Positions 1 to 7,894 of a stretch of DNA of 64,000 bases are shown here, one piece after another. Source of the stretch: Pseudomonas syringae (GTDB lineage Bacteria > Pseudomonadota > Gammaproteobacteria > Pseudomonadales > Pseudomonadaceae); contig NZ_WKEQ01000008.1 of assembly GCF_021605415.1 (NCBI RefSeq), positions 124,001 through 188,000 of the forward strand, written 5' to 3'. The notes under the pieces are model-generated. The model ran no database searches. It worked only from the letters and a program-made list of their open reading frames with translations, and was not told the DNA's origin. Within the stretch, counting starts at the first letter, position 1, and every line of letters starts with the position of its first letter. A program made the translations under genes and the position numbers.

Positions 1-1352
1 CCGTTATGACGAGGCACCTTGAACTGGAAGCGACGCTCGAGAGCATCGAGGAACGCCACGGGCGGACGCTCGTTGATGCCCATGGTGCGGTCGCCCTGCA
101 CGTTACTGTGACCGCGCACCGGGCACAAACCGGCGCCGGGCTTGCCGATGTTGCCGCGCAGCAGCATCAGGTTGGCGATTTCCTGGATGGTCGGCACCGA
201 GTGACGATGCTGGGTGATGCCCATGGCCCAGCACATGATCACGTTCTTGCCTTTAACGTACATGCGCGCGGCCTGTTCGATCTCGATCAGGGACAGGCCG
301 GATTGCTCGACGATCTGCTCCCACGAGGTGTCGTCGACGACGGCGAGGTAATCCAGCACGCTGACGCTGTGTTCGTTGAGGAAGTTGTGATCGAACACCG
401 CCGGCGTTCCCGCCAGTTGTGCATCACGTTCCCATTGCAGCAGGAATTTGGCCATGCCGCGCAGCACCGCCATGTCGCCGCCGAGTGCCGGACGGAAGTA
501 CGCGGTGTTGGTCGGCTTGTCACCGTTGGTGAGCATTTCGATCGGGTGCTGCGGGTGCTGGAAACGCTCCAGGCCGCGCTCTTTCAGCGGATTGATGCAG
601 ACCACCTGAGCGCCGCGCTTCACCGCTTCACGCAGCGGTTCTAGCATCCGTGGGTGGTTGGTGCCCGGATTCTGGCCCCAAACGAAAATCGCATCGGCGT
701 GTTCGAAGTCGTCGAAGGTGACGGTGCCTTTGCCGACGCCGACGCTTTGCGACAAGGCAACGCCGCTGGCCTCGTGGCACATGTTCGAGCAGTCGGGGAA
801 ATTGTTGGTGCCGTAGGCGCGTACGAACAGCTGATAGAGGTACGCCGCCTCGTTGCTGGCCCGGCCCGAGGTGTAGAACTCGGCCTGATCCGGGCTCGAC
901 AAGCCGCGCAGATGCTGACCGATCAACGCAAAGGCATCATCCCAACTGATCGGTTGATAACGATCGGTGGCCGCGTCGTAGCGCATCGGTTCGGTAAGGC
1001 GGCCCTGATATTCGAGCCAGTAATCGCTTTGTTCCAGCAACGACGTCACGCTGTGCTTGGCGAAGAACTTGCTGTCCACCCGGCGCTTGGTCGCTTCCCA
1101 GTTCACCGCTTTGGCGCCGTTTTCGCAGAACTTGACCATGCCGCTTTCCGGCGAATCGCCCCAAGCACAACCCGGGCAGTCGAAACCACCGTTCTGGTTG
1201 GTCTTTAGCATCATGCGCAGGTTTTTCAGCGCGTTGTCGCTGGTCAGCCAGGCCTGAGCCACGCTGATCAGTGCGCCCCATCCACCGGCAGCGCCTTTGT
1301 AAGGCTTGTAGCGCGGGACGGGTTTCTGGTCGGCTTGTTGATGTTGGCTCAC
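1..1352 (-). CDS. FdhF/YdeP-family molybdopterin oxidoreductase (formate dehydrogenase-like alpha subunit), 3' end outside window
   Basis: The first ~450 residues of a bis-MGD molybdenum oxidoreductase; the C-terminus lies beyond base 1. The start is a GTG at 1352 overlapping the fdhD stop (GTGA), giving MSQHQQADQKP. Visible features are a CPGC pair near residue 59, a DCSNMCHEASG segment typical of the molybdopterin fold, and FVWGQNPGTNHPRM in the cofactor domain. The family holds formate dehydrogenase H-like proteins and E. coli YdeP; activity depends on sulfuration of the cofactor by FdhD, whose gene is immediately upstream and translationally coupled. True formate dehydrogenase activity is not proven, because YdeP relatives have other or unknown substrates. 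The same gene order (LysR, fdhD, oxidoreductase) occurs in P. aeruginosa. Confidence 0.9.
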   Translation of the reverse strand, partial: MSQHQQADQKPVPRYKPYKGAAGGWGALISVAQAWLTSDNALKNLRMMLKTNQNGGFDCPGCAWGDSPESGMVKFCENGAKAVNWEATKRRVDSKFFAKHSVTSLLEQSDYWLEYQGRLTEPMRYDAATDRYQPISWDDAFALIGQHLRGLSSPDQAEFYTSGRASNEAAYLYQLFVRAYGTNNFPDCSNMCHEASGVALSQSVGVGKGTVTFDDFEHADAIFVWGQNPGTNHPRMLEPLREAVKRGAQVVCINPLKERGLERFQHPQHPIEMLTNGDKPTNTAYFRPALGGDMAVLRGMAKFLLQWERDAQLAGTPAVFDHNFLNEHSVSVLDYLAVVDDTSWEQIVEQSGLSLIEIEQAARMYVKGKNVIMCWAMGITQHRHSVPTIQEIANLMLLRGNIGKPGAGLCPVRGHSNVQGDRTMGINERPPVAFLDALERRFQFKVPRHN

Positions 1353-2188
1353 GCGTGTTTCTCCATTGCTGGGCTATACACCCGCGGCGCATTTTTCTGC
1401 GGCAGGTGGATGAGATTGAGGTTGTGTCGACGGGCCCATTGCACGGCAAGGCCGGTTGGCGCGGACAGGCTGACGAGGGTCTGGATGCCGGCGCGTAACA
1501 CTTTCTGGATCAGTTCGAGGCTGCAACGGCTGGTGACAATCGCCAGGCCGCCGCTTGTGGATATCTTTTGACGAATAAGACCGCCGATGAGCTTGTCGAG
1601 AGCGTTATGCCGGCCGATGTCTTCGCGACCGAGCAACAATTGGCCTTCGGCATCCATGAACACTGCCGCGTGCACCGCACCGCAATGTTGGCCGAGTGGC
1701 TGGAATGCGCCGATACGCTGGCGCAGGCCGTCGAGCCATTGGATGGGTGGCAACGGTGCGCCGGGCAATACTTTGAGATCCGGTAGTGCCTGTTCTACCG
1801 CTTCGACGCCGCACAATCCGCAACCGCTGGTGCCGGCCAGTTGGCGACGCTGCTGCTTAAGGTTCCAGAAGGCGCGATTGGCGATAGTCACTTGCGCGTA
1901 CTGCGCCGAGCCGGAACCCGTCAGTTGCAGGTCATAAATGTCTGAGGCGTCTTCGATGATGCCGCTGCCGAGGCTGAAACCGACGATGAAGTCTTCCAGA
2001 TCAGTCGGGGTCACCAGCATCACGGCCTGGCTGATGCCGTTGTAGGCAATCGCCAACGCGACTTCCTCGGCCAGCGCGGTGTTTGCCGAGTCGTTGAGCT
2101 GCAAATCGCTGAAACTGTAGGTCTGGCTGGCGTCTGGCGCGGGCGTTTCTAGGGCTGGCGCCGCGCAGGCTGGGCGCTTGGCGTTCAT
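1349..2188 (-). CDS. fdhD: Formate dehydrogenase accessory sulfurtransferase FdhD
   Basis: 279 aa, normal for FdhD. It transfers sulfur from IscS to the molybdenum cofactor of formate dehydrogenase-type enzymes in the cytoplasm. The SGCGLCG loop near residue 120 holds the two cysteines used for sulfur transfer, and the GREDIGRHNALDK motif in the C-terminal half is a family hallmark. The ATG at 2188 gives MNAKRPACAAP. The stop codon overlaps the GTG start of the downstream oxidoreductase, so chaperone and client are co-translated. The proline/alanine-rich first ~20 residues are probably disordered. Confidence 0.95.
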   Translation of the reverse strand: MNAKRPACAAPALETPAPDASQTYSFSDLQLNDSANTALAEEVALAIAYNGISQAVMLVTPTDLEDFIVGFSLGSGIIEDASDIYDLQLTGSGSAQYAQVTIANRAFWNLKQQRRQLAGTSGCGLCGVEAVEQALPDLKVLPGAPLPPIQWLDGLRQRIGAFQPLGQHCGAVHAAVFMDAEGQLLLGREDIGRHNALDKLIGGLIRQKISTSGGLAIVTSRCSLELIQKVLRAGIQTLVSLSAPTGLAVQWARRHNLNLIHLPQKNAPRVYSPAMEKHA

Positions 2189-2280
2189 GGCATCACCGAC
2201 GGTTGGGTCAGTAGTAAGACTAGGCGCGTCAACTTGTCGCGTCTAATCGCTATTACTGATCCGCCGATAGATGACGTCGA

Positions 2281-3174
2281 TCAAGATTCCGTTGGCGATT
2301 TCTGATAAAGCGCAAAACAGGCCTCCGCCAGCGCCGAACGCGGCGCCCCGCGTCGCATGATCAAGCCCAGGCGTGCCAGGGTTTGCGCGTTTTCGATCGG
2401 TTGCAAACGCAAGTGGTCGGTCAGGTTTTCCAGCCCTCCGTCCAGCGGCATCACCGCGCAGCACATGCCGCCATGTACCGCTTGTAACAATTGATGCACG
2501 GCATCGGTTTGCAACAACGGCTGTGGCGTCAGGCCACGGCTGTGGAAGTTGTGGTCGATGGACTGGCGAAAGTGCATGCCGCTGGTGAGCATGCCCAGCG
2601 GTAATTCGATCACGGCCTCCCAACTCAACGGTTCATCGCCAAAATTGAAAAAGCGCTGGTCGTAGAGCAGGCCCATGCGGGTTTCGCTGAACGCCAAGGA
2701 ATCGAAGCGTTCGCCGTCAAGCCGATCCAGATAGGACACGCCGAGATCGATACGGTTGTTCGCCAGTTGCTCCAGGATCTGCTCGGAACTCAATGACGAC
2801 AGTTCGAAGCGCAGATTCGGATGCTCCCCGTGCAGGCGCTTCATCAGCTCCAGCGGATCGAAACTCGACAATGGCACGACACCGAGTCGCAACGTGCCGA
2901 TCAGGTTGCCGCGACACGCCGCCGCTTCTGCCTGCAAACCGTCATAAGCCGCCAGCACCGTACGCGCCCAGGCCAGCACCCGCTCGCCCGGCGCGGTGAA
3001 ACCTTCGAAGCGCTGGCCACGGTTGACCAGCGGCAGATCCAGCTCCTCTTCGAGGCTGCGCAGACGCATCGACAGTGTCGGCTGAGTGATATGACAGCGC
3101 GCCGCCGCCTGACCGAAATGGCGGGTTTCGTCGAGGGCGATAAGGAATTTCAGTTGTTTGATGTCCATCTTCAT
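2281..3174 (-). CDS. LysR-family transcriptional regulator
   Basis: 297 aa. The N-terminal winged helix-turn-helix spans about residues 3-62 (FGQAAARCHITQPTLSMRLRSLEEEL region) and is followed by a LysR substrate-binding domain (about 90-290). Its ligand cannot be read from sequence. It sits upstream of and parallel to fdhD with a 92-bp gap, as in other pseudomonads, so control of the formate dehydrogenase-like genes is plausible but inferred. ATG 3174 is used; an in-frame ATG at 3168, six bases after a GGA, would give MDIKQLKF and may be the better start. Confidence 0.9.
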   Translation of the reverse strand: MKMDIKQLKFLIALDETRHFGQAAARCHITQPTLSMRLRSLEEELDLPLVNRGQRFEGFTAPGERVLAWARTVLAAYDGLQAEAAACRGNLIGTLRLGVVPLSSFDPLELMKRLHGEHPNLRFELSSLSSEQILEQLANNRIDLGVSYLDRLDGERFDSLAFSETRMGLLYDQRFFNFGDEPLSWEAVIELPLGMLTSGMHFRQSIDHNFHSRGLTPQPLLQTDAVHQLLQAVHGGMCCAVMPLDGGLENLTDHLRLQPIENAQTLARLGLIMRRGAPRSALAEACFALYQKSPTES

Positions 3175-3303
3175 TCCGGGCGCGGGCGGTGGGTGGGCAA
3201 TTCTAACGTTTGTTCAGGGGCAGGGTCATTGGTCGGCTTGAGATCGGGTTTCGCGGGAGTGGTCTAGGCTTGGGCGTCTGGAACCCAAAACAAGGAGTGC
3301 GTC

Positions 3304-3744
3304 ATGAGTATTATTAGCTTTATAAAAGAAGCCGGTGAAAAGCTGATCGACCTGCTGACCCCTGGTAATGCCAATGCCGGCGAGCAGTTGAAGGAACATA
3401 TCAGCAAGGTCGGGCTGGGCAATCCGAATGTGCACGCGACAGTCGAGGGCGACACAGTCACGCTCACGGGTGAAGTGGCGAGTCAGGAAGAGAAAGAAAA
3501 AATTGTGCTGGCCGCTGGCAACATTGCCGGGGTTGGCAGTGTGGATGATCAGATCACGGTGACCGGGCCGGTGGTGGTGGCGGCAGAATTCGTCGAAGTG
3601 AAGGCCGGGGACACGCTCAGCGCGATTTCCCTCCGGGTCTATGGCAATGCCAACCAGTACCAGAAAATCTTCGATGCCAACAAACCAATGCTCAAGGACG
3701 TGAACAAAATCTATCCGGGGCAAAAGCTGCGTATTCCCAAGTAA
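3304..3744 (+). CDS. kbp: BON and LysM domain protein, Kbp/YgaU-like potassium-binding protein
   Basis: 146 aa. An N-terminal amphipathic segment is followed by a BON domain (about residues 25-85) and a LysM domain (about 95-146: VKAGDTLSAISLRVYG to YPGQKLRIPK). This order and length match E. coli Kbp (YgaU), a soluble K+ sensor. There is no signal peptide, which also fits Kbp despite the LysM fold. AAGGAG lies about 7 bases before the ATG. It is a single gene divergent from the LysR gene and followed by a REP-like repeat. Confidence 0.9.
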   Translation: MSIISFIKEAGEKLIDLLTPGNANAGEQLKEHISKVGLGNPNVHATVEGDTVTLTGEVASQEEKEKIVLAAGNIAGVGSVDDQITVTGPVVVAAEFVEVKAGDTLSAISLRVYGNANQYQKIFDANKPMLKDVNKIYPGQKLRIPK

Positions 3745-3760
3745 CTATCAACCCCTGAAG

Positions 3761-3824
3761 GAACTGCCGCAGGCTGCGATCTGAAGGTCAAGATCAAAAG
3801 ATCCCGGCCTGCGCCAGCTCCTAC
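3761..3824. repeat. REP-like imperfect inverted repeat
   Basis: An imperfect stem between kbp and yrfG: the arm 'gaactgccgcaggctgcg' at 3761 faces 'cggcctgcgccagctcc' at 3804. The core resembles the other REP copies in the window (5981, 16264, 62393). It lies between convergent genes and may act as a bidirectional transcription end. Confidence 0.6.
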
Positions 3825-4483
3825 AATCCGGCGATCAGATCGCGATAATCGTCTACTGCCGCAAACTCCGCCGTGTCCTTTGGGCCTTTGCGGCTGTCCG
3901 GTTCCTTTACCGCCAACAAATGCCCGATACCGAAATTCCGCGCACTGCGCAGGATCGGCAACGTGTCGTCGATGAACAGGCTGCGCGCCGGATCAAAACC
4001 GATGTCCGCTTGCAATGCGTCCCAGAATTGCGGGTTTTCCTTGGGGAAACCGTAGTCGTGTGAGCTGATCAAGCACTCGAAGTACGGTGCCAGTTCAATC
4101 CGCTCCATTTTCAGCGAGAGCGAATCGCGGTGGGCGTTGGTGATCATGATCACGCGTTTTCCGGCGCTATTGAGTGCGGCCAGAAAAGTGTCCGCGTCCG
4201 GCCGTAACGCGATCAAGTGGGCGGTTTCCTGCTTCAGCTCGCGCACCGACAACTTCAATTCGGCGCTCCAGAAATCCAGGCAGTACCACTGCAACTGGCC
4301 GTAGTGGCGCTCGAACAGCGGCTGTAATTCCATGTCCGCCATGGCCCGGCTCACGCCGTGCAATTCGGCATAACGCTGGGGCAGGTGTTCGAGCCAGAAA
4401 TGGTTGTCGAAGTGCAGATCCAGCAACGTGCCGTCCATGTCCAGCAGAACGGTATCGATGTCAGACCAGGGTAATGAAGGCAT
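3821..4483 (-). CDS. yrfG: HAD-family hydrolase, GMP/IMP nucleotidase YrfG
   Basis: 220 aa from the ATG at 4483 (MPSLPWSDIDTVLLDMDG). An upstream in-frame ATG at 4519 exists, but known YrfG proteins begin at the shorter form. HAD motif I is DMDGTLLDL with the nucleophilic Asp near residue 15; motif II is MITNAHRD; motif IV is FIDDTLPIL. YrfG dephosphorylates purine mononucleotides. It is divergent from nudE-cysQ, the same order as in P. aeruginosa. Confidence 0.88.
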   Translation of the reverse strand: MPSLPWSDIDTVLLDMDGTLLDLHFDNHFWLEHLPQRYAELHGVSRAMADMELQPLFERHYGQLQWYCLDFWSAELKLSVRELKQETAHLIALRPDADTFLAALNSAGKRVIMITNAHRDSLSLKMERIELAPYFECLISSHDYGFPKENPQFWDALQADIGFDPARSLFIDDTLPILRSARNFGIGHLLAVKEPDSRKGPKDTAEFAAVDDYRDLIAGL

Positions 4484-4570
4484 GGCAACGTCTCGAACGG
4501 TAAAAGATATCCGACGCAAACAATCGGGAAAGCCGCGTTATAGTAGCGCGTTCACGCCAAGGAGCTTTGC

Positions 4571-5137
4571 ATGCGCCAGAAACCCACCGTACTTGCCCGC
4601 GAAATCGTCGCCACCAGTCGTCTGTTTTGCGTCGAAGAACTCAAGCTGCGTTTTTCCAATGGCGTGGAGCGCACTTATGAGCGACTGGTCGGCAAAGGCG
4701 CGGGCTACGGCGCGGTGATGATCGTGGCGATGCTCGATGCCGAGCATGCGGTGCTGGTCGAAGAATACTGCGGTGGCACCGACGAATATGAACTGTCGTT
4801 GCCCAAGGGTTTGATCGAGCCCGGAGAAAATGTGTTGGCGGCAGCCGAGCGTGAGCTCAAGGAAGAGGCAGGTTACGGCGCACGGCAGTTGGAGCATCTG
4901 ACCGAGTTGTCGCTGTCGCCCGGCTATATGAGCCAGAAAATTCAAGTCGTGCTTGCCACCGACCTGTACGAAGAGCGTCTGGAAGGCGACGAGCCTGAGC
5001 CAATGCGGGTCGACAAGATCAACCTGCGTGAACTGTCGTCACTGGCGCAGAATCCGCAGTTCACCGAGGGCCGCGCGCTCGCGGCGCTGTACTTGACGCG
5101 AGACTTGCTGACCCAGCGCGGGTTCTTTCAGCCATGA
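4571..5137 (+). CDS. nudE: ADP compounds hydrolase NudE (Nudix)
   Basis: 188 aa. A complete Nudix box begins at GLIEPGEN and ends at RELKEEAGY (pattern GX5EX7REUXEEXGU), supplying the Mg2+-binding glutamates. NudE hydrolyses ADP-ribose, NADH and diadenosine polyphosphates. AAGGAGCTTTGC precedes the ATG, giving a strong ribosome site. It overlaps cysQ by 4 bases (ATGA), so the two nucleotide-salvage enzymes are coupled. Confidence 0.93.
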   Translation: MRQKPTVLAREIVATSRLFCVEELKLRFSNGVERTYERLVGKGAGYGAVMIVAMLDAEHAVLVEEYCGGTDEYELSLPKGLIEPGENVLAAAERELKEEAGYGARQLEHLTELSLSPGYMSQKIQVVLATDLYEERLEGDEPEPMRVDKINLRELSSLAQNPQFTEGRALAALYLTRDLLTQRGFFQP

Positions 5138-5976
5138 GTGAATTGTCGATGAGCTTTCCCCATCCGTTGATGGCGCCGGTGATTGAGCTGGCATTGAAGG
5201 CCGGCGAGGCCATTCTGCCGTTCTGGCGTGCCGACGTCGCGGTCACCGCGAAATCCGATGATTCACCGGTCACTGCCGCTGACATCGCGGCGCACGACGT
5301 GATTGTTGCCGGGCTCAAGGCACTGGATCCGACCATCGCGATCCTCTCCGAAGAAGACGCTAATATCCCGCAAAGCGTGCGTGCCGGCTGGCAGCGCTGG
5401 TGGCTGGTGGATCCGCTGGATGGCACCAAGGAGTTCATCAGCGGCAGCGAAGAATTTACCGTGAACATCGCGCTGATCGAAAACGGTGCCGTGGTGTTTG
5501 GCGTGGTATCGATGCCGACTAACGGACGTTTCTACGTCGGCGGCGCCGGGCTGGGCGCCTGGCGCTGCGACAAGGGCGGCTCACCGGAACCCATTGCCGT
5601 GCGAGATGCGCTAATGCCAGGCGAAGCGTTTACCGTGGTCGCCAGCCGTCGGCATTCCAGCCCTGAGCAGGAGCGCTTGCTGGCCGGCTTGAGCGCGAGC
5701 CTTGGCGAGTTGCAATTGGCGAACATCGGCAGCTCTTTGAAATTCTGTCTGTTGGCCGAAGGTGCGGCGGATTGTTATCCGCGCCTGGCGCCGACTTCGC
5801 AATGGGATACGGCAGCAGCGCAAGGCGTGCTGGAAGGTGCGGGCGGCGAGGTGCTGGGGCTGGATGGCGAGGCGTTCAGTTATCCGGCGCGGGAATCGTT
5901 GCTGAATGCGTTTTTCCTGGCGCTGCCGGCAAAGGCGGCGTGGCGGGGTGAGTTGTTGGCGTTGGCTCGGTCTTGA
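5134..5976 (+). CDS. cysQ: 3'(2'),5'-bisphosphate nucleotidase CysQ
   Basis: 280 aa, inositol monophosphatase fold. The metal-binding motifs are LSEED (about residues 71-75) and DPLDGTKEFI (about 92-101), with a C-terminal WDTAAAQGVLEGAGG segment. CysQ converts adenosine 3',5'-bisphosphate (PAP), a by-product of sulfate assimilation, to AMP. Translation is coupled to nudE. The start at 5134 gives MSELSMSFPHP; the internal ATG at 5149 is an alternative start. A REP pair follows the gene and can form a long hairpin. Confidence 0.93.
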   Translation: MSELSMSFPHPLMAPVIELALKAGEAILPFWRADVAVTAKSDDSPVTAADIAAHDVIVAGLKALDPTIAILSEEDANIPQSVRAGWQRWWLVDPLDGTKEFISGSEEFTVNIALIENGAVVFGVVSMPTNGRFYVGGAGLGAWRCDKGGSPEPIAVRDALMPGEAFTVVASRRHSSPEQERLLAGLSASLGELQLANIGSSLKFCLLAEGAADCYPRLAPTSQWDTAAAQGVLEGAGGEVLGLDGEAFSYPARESLLNAFFLALPAKAAWRGELLALARS

Positions 5977-5980
5977 GATC

Positions 5981-6048
5981 AAAAGATCGCAGCCTTCGGC
6001 AGTCCCTACAAAGATCGGTGTAGGCGCTGCCGAAGGCTGCGATCTTTT
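5981..6048. repeat. REP pair (REPIN) forming a 22-bp perfect hairpin
   Basis: Arms 5981-6002 and 6027-6048 are perfect reverse complements, with core 'cgcagccttcggcag' and a 24-base spacer. The transcript stem is followed by a short T run, so it may also terminate cysQ and the convergent thioesterase gene. Confidence 0.85.
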
Positions 6049-6053
6049 TGCTT

Positions 6054-6509
6054 TTAACGGTGCAAAACATATTGACCGGTAAACGTCACCGCATCCTCAT
6101 CACTTGCGCCGTTGACCACCCGCGTGTGCAGCGTCAGTCGCGCCCGGCCATAACGCCGATACGTCTTCAGAAACGTCGCCCACACCTGCGCACCCGGGGC
6201 ACGACAAATCGCGATGGCATCACCCGTTACCGGCAATGGATAGCTGATCTGCCCTTCCTGAATCACGATGTGCCCGTCGTCGATGCCTTCCTCCTTCAAG
6301 CGCAAATGCAGCCAGCCCCAACCTGCCAGCACGGCGCCGCAATAAAGACTTCCGCCGAACATGGTGCTTTTGTGATTGACGTTGGCCTCCAGCGGCAAAT
6401 GCAGACGAAGTTGCTGATCATGCCAGTCGAGAACGTTGAGACCCATGTCGCGGGTTAGCGGGATGTCGTGATGGAGGACGGCCTCCAGGGCTTGAGCATC
6501 GCGATTCAT
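6054..6509 (-). CDS. YiiD C-terminal-type hotdog thioesterase
   Basis: 151 aa with a hotdog thioesterase-like core. HKSTMFGGSLYCGAVLAGWGWLH near residues 45-67 forms the central hotdog helix, and the segments that follow fit the YiiD_C domain. The natural substrate is unknown. The ATG at 6509 overlaps the dctD stop by 4 bases, so it is the last gene of a dctB-dctD-thioesterase transcript; a functional tie to dicarboxylate sensing is not evident. Confidence 0.8.
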   Translation of the reverse strand: MNRDAQALEAVLHHDIPLTRDMGLNVLDWHDQQLRLHLPLEANVNHKSTMFGGSLYCGAVLAGWGWLHLRLKEEGIDDGHIVIQEGQISYPLPVTGDAIAICRAPGAQVWATFLKTYRRYGRARLTLHTRVVNGASDEDAVTFTGQYVLHR

Positions 6510-7894
6510 TCGGACTCCTCGGCAGAACTGCCGTTGTCGGCGAAGCTCAGCCCATGCTTGCGCAGTTTGTCGTGCAGGGTTTTGCGCGGGATGCCCAAAG
6601 CTTCCGCCAGGCTGCGTACGGAGTTGTGGGAGCGCGCCAGTTCAGCGGCAATCAATGATCTTTCGAAGTGTTCCACTTGCTCGCTGAGCCCGCCGCTGGT
6701 GACTTCAACGGTGCCAATACCGCTGCCCCCGGGTTCGGTGTTATCCAGCGCCAGTTCCAGGCCGAGAGCGAAACGCTCTGCGGCGTTTTGCAGCTCGCGC
6801 ACGTTGCCCGGCCATGGATGACGCAGCAGTAGGGCGCGTTGCGCCGGCTGCAGTTCGTGGGGCGGCAAGCCGTGGCGGGCACTGGCTTCGTCGGCGTAAT
6901 GCTGGAACAGCACCAGCGCATCTTCGCCCCGTTCGCGCAGTGGTGGAATACGTAGCGGCGCGACGTTGAGGCGGTAATACAAGTCGGCGCGGAAACGGCC
7001 CTGATCGGCCGCCTGACGCAGGTCTTCCTTGGTGGCGGCGATGATGCGGATGTCCAGCGGGATCAGTTGATTGCCGCCCAGCCGCTCGACCACGCGCTCC
7101 TGCAACATGCGCAGCAACTTGACCTGAACGTCCAGGCTCATGCTTTCGATTTCATCAAGGAACAGCGTGCCACCGTTGGCGAATTCGAACTTGCCGATGC
7201 GGCGTTTTTGCGCGCCGGTAAATGCTCCCGGTTCGTGGCCGAACAGTTCGCTTTCCACCACCGATTCGGCTAGCGCACCGGCATTGATCGCCACGAACGG
7301 CCCATTACGACGGTTCGACAGATCATGCAAAGCGCGGGCGACGACTTCCTTGCCGGCGCCGGTTTCGCCGAGGATCAGCACGTCAGCCTTGGTGGCCGCC
7401 AGTGAGCCGATCTGCTCGCGCAGGCGCAGCATCGGTGCGGACTGGCCAACCAGCCGCGCGCTCAATTCATTGCGATCGCTGAGGGCCAGACGCAAGCTGC
7501 GGTTGTCCAGCACCAGTCGGCGCAAGGCCAGCGCTCGACGCACGCTGTCGAGCAGGGCATCGCTGGCGAACGGTTTTTCGAGGAAGTCATACGCGCCGGC
7601 GCGCATGGCCTGCACGGCCAGCGGCACATCGCCGTGGCCAGTGATCAGCAGCACCGGCAACTCGGAATCCTGAGCGTGCAATTCGCTGAGCAGTTCGAGA
7701 CCGTCCATGCCCGGCATGCGAATGTCGCTGACCACCACCCCCGGCCAGTCGCGCTCAAGTTGCGCAGCCAGGCCTTTGGCTTCGGCGAGCGGGAGGATTT
7801 TCAGGCCCGCCAGATCCAGGGTTTGGCCAAGGGCCTGACGCAGGTGCGGATCGTCGTCGATCAGCACCACCTGAATGCGATTGTCGATGGTCAT
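6506..7894 (-). CDS. dctD: Sigma-54-dependent C4-dicarboxylate response regulator DctD
   Basis: 462 aa. Domains in order: receiver (about 8-120, phospho-acceptor Asp57 in VVSDIRMPGMDG); AAA+ sigma-54 interaction domain (about 150-385) with Walker A GETGAGKE, the GAFTGA loop that contacts sigma-54, and an R-finger region; and a C-terminal Fis-type helix-turn-helix (SVRSLAEALGIPRKTLHDKL). It activates dicarboxylate uptake genes from -24/-12 promoters. It overlaps dctB by 4 bases. None of the usual target transporters (dctA, dctPQM) lies in this window. Confidence 0.92.
   Translation of the reverse strand: MTIDNRIQVVLIDDDPHLRQALGQTLDLAGLKILPLAEAKGLAAQLERDWPGVVVSDIRMPGMDGLELLSELHAQDSELPVLLITGHGDVPLAVQAMRAGAYDFLEKPFASDALLDSVRRALALRRLVLDNRSLRLALSDRNELSARLVGQSAPMLRLREQIGSLAATKADVLILGETGAGKEVVARALHDLSNRRNGPFVAINAGALAESVVESELFGHEPGAFTGAQKRRIGKFEFANGGTLFLDEIESMSLDVQVKLLRMLQERVVERLGGNQLIPLDIRIIAATKEDLRQAADQGRFRADLYYRLNVAPLRIPPLRERGEDALVLFQHYADEASARHGLPPHELQPAQRALLLRHPWPGNVRELQNAAERFALGLELALDNTEPGGSGIGTVEVTSGGLSEQVEHFERSLIAAELARSHNSVRSLAEALGIPRKTLHDKLRKHGLSFADNGSSAEESE

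Noticed and set aside
1..1208. Long plus-strand frames at 6-644 and 654-1208
   Set aside because: They are antisense to the molybdoenzyme, whose protein has clear family motifs; the plus-strand proteins have none.
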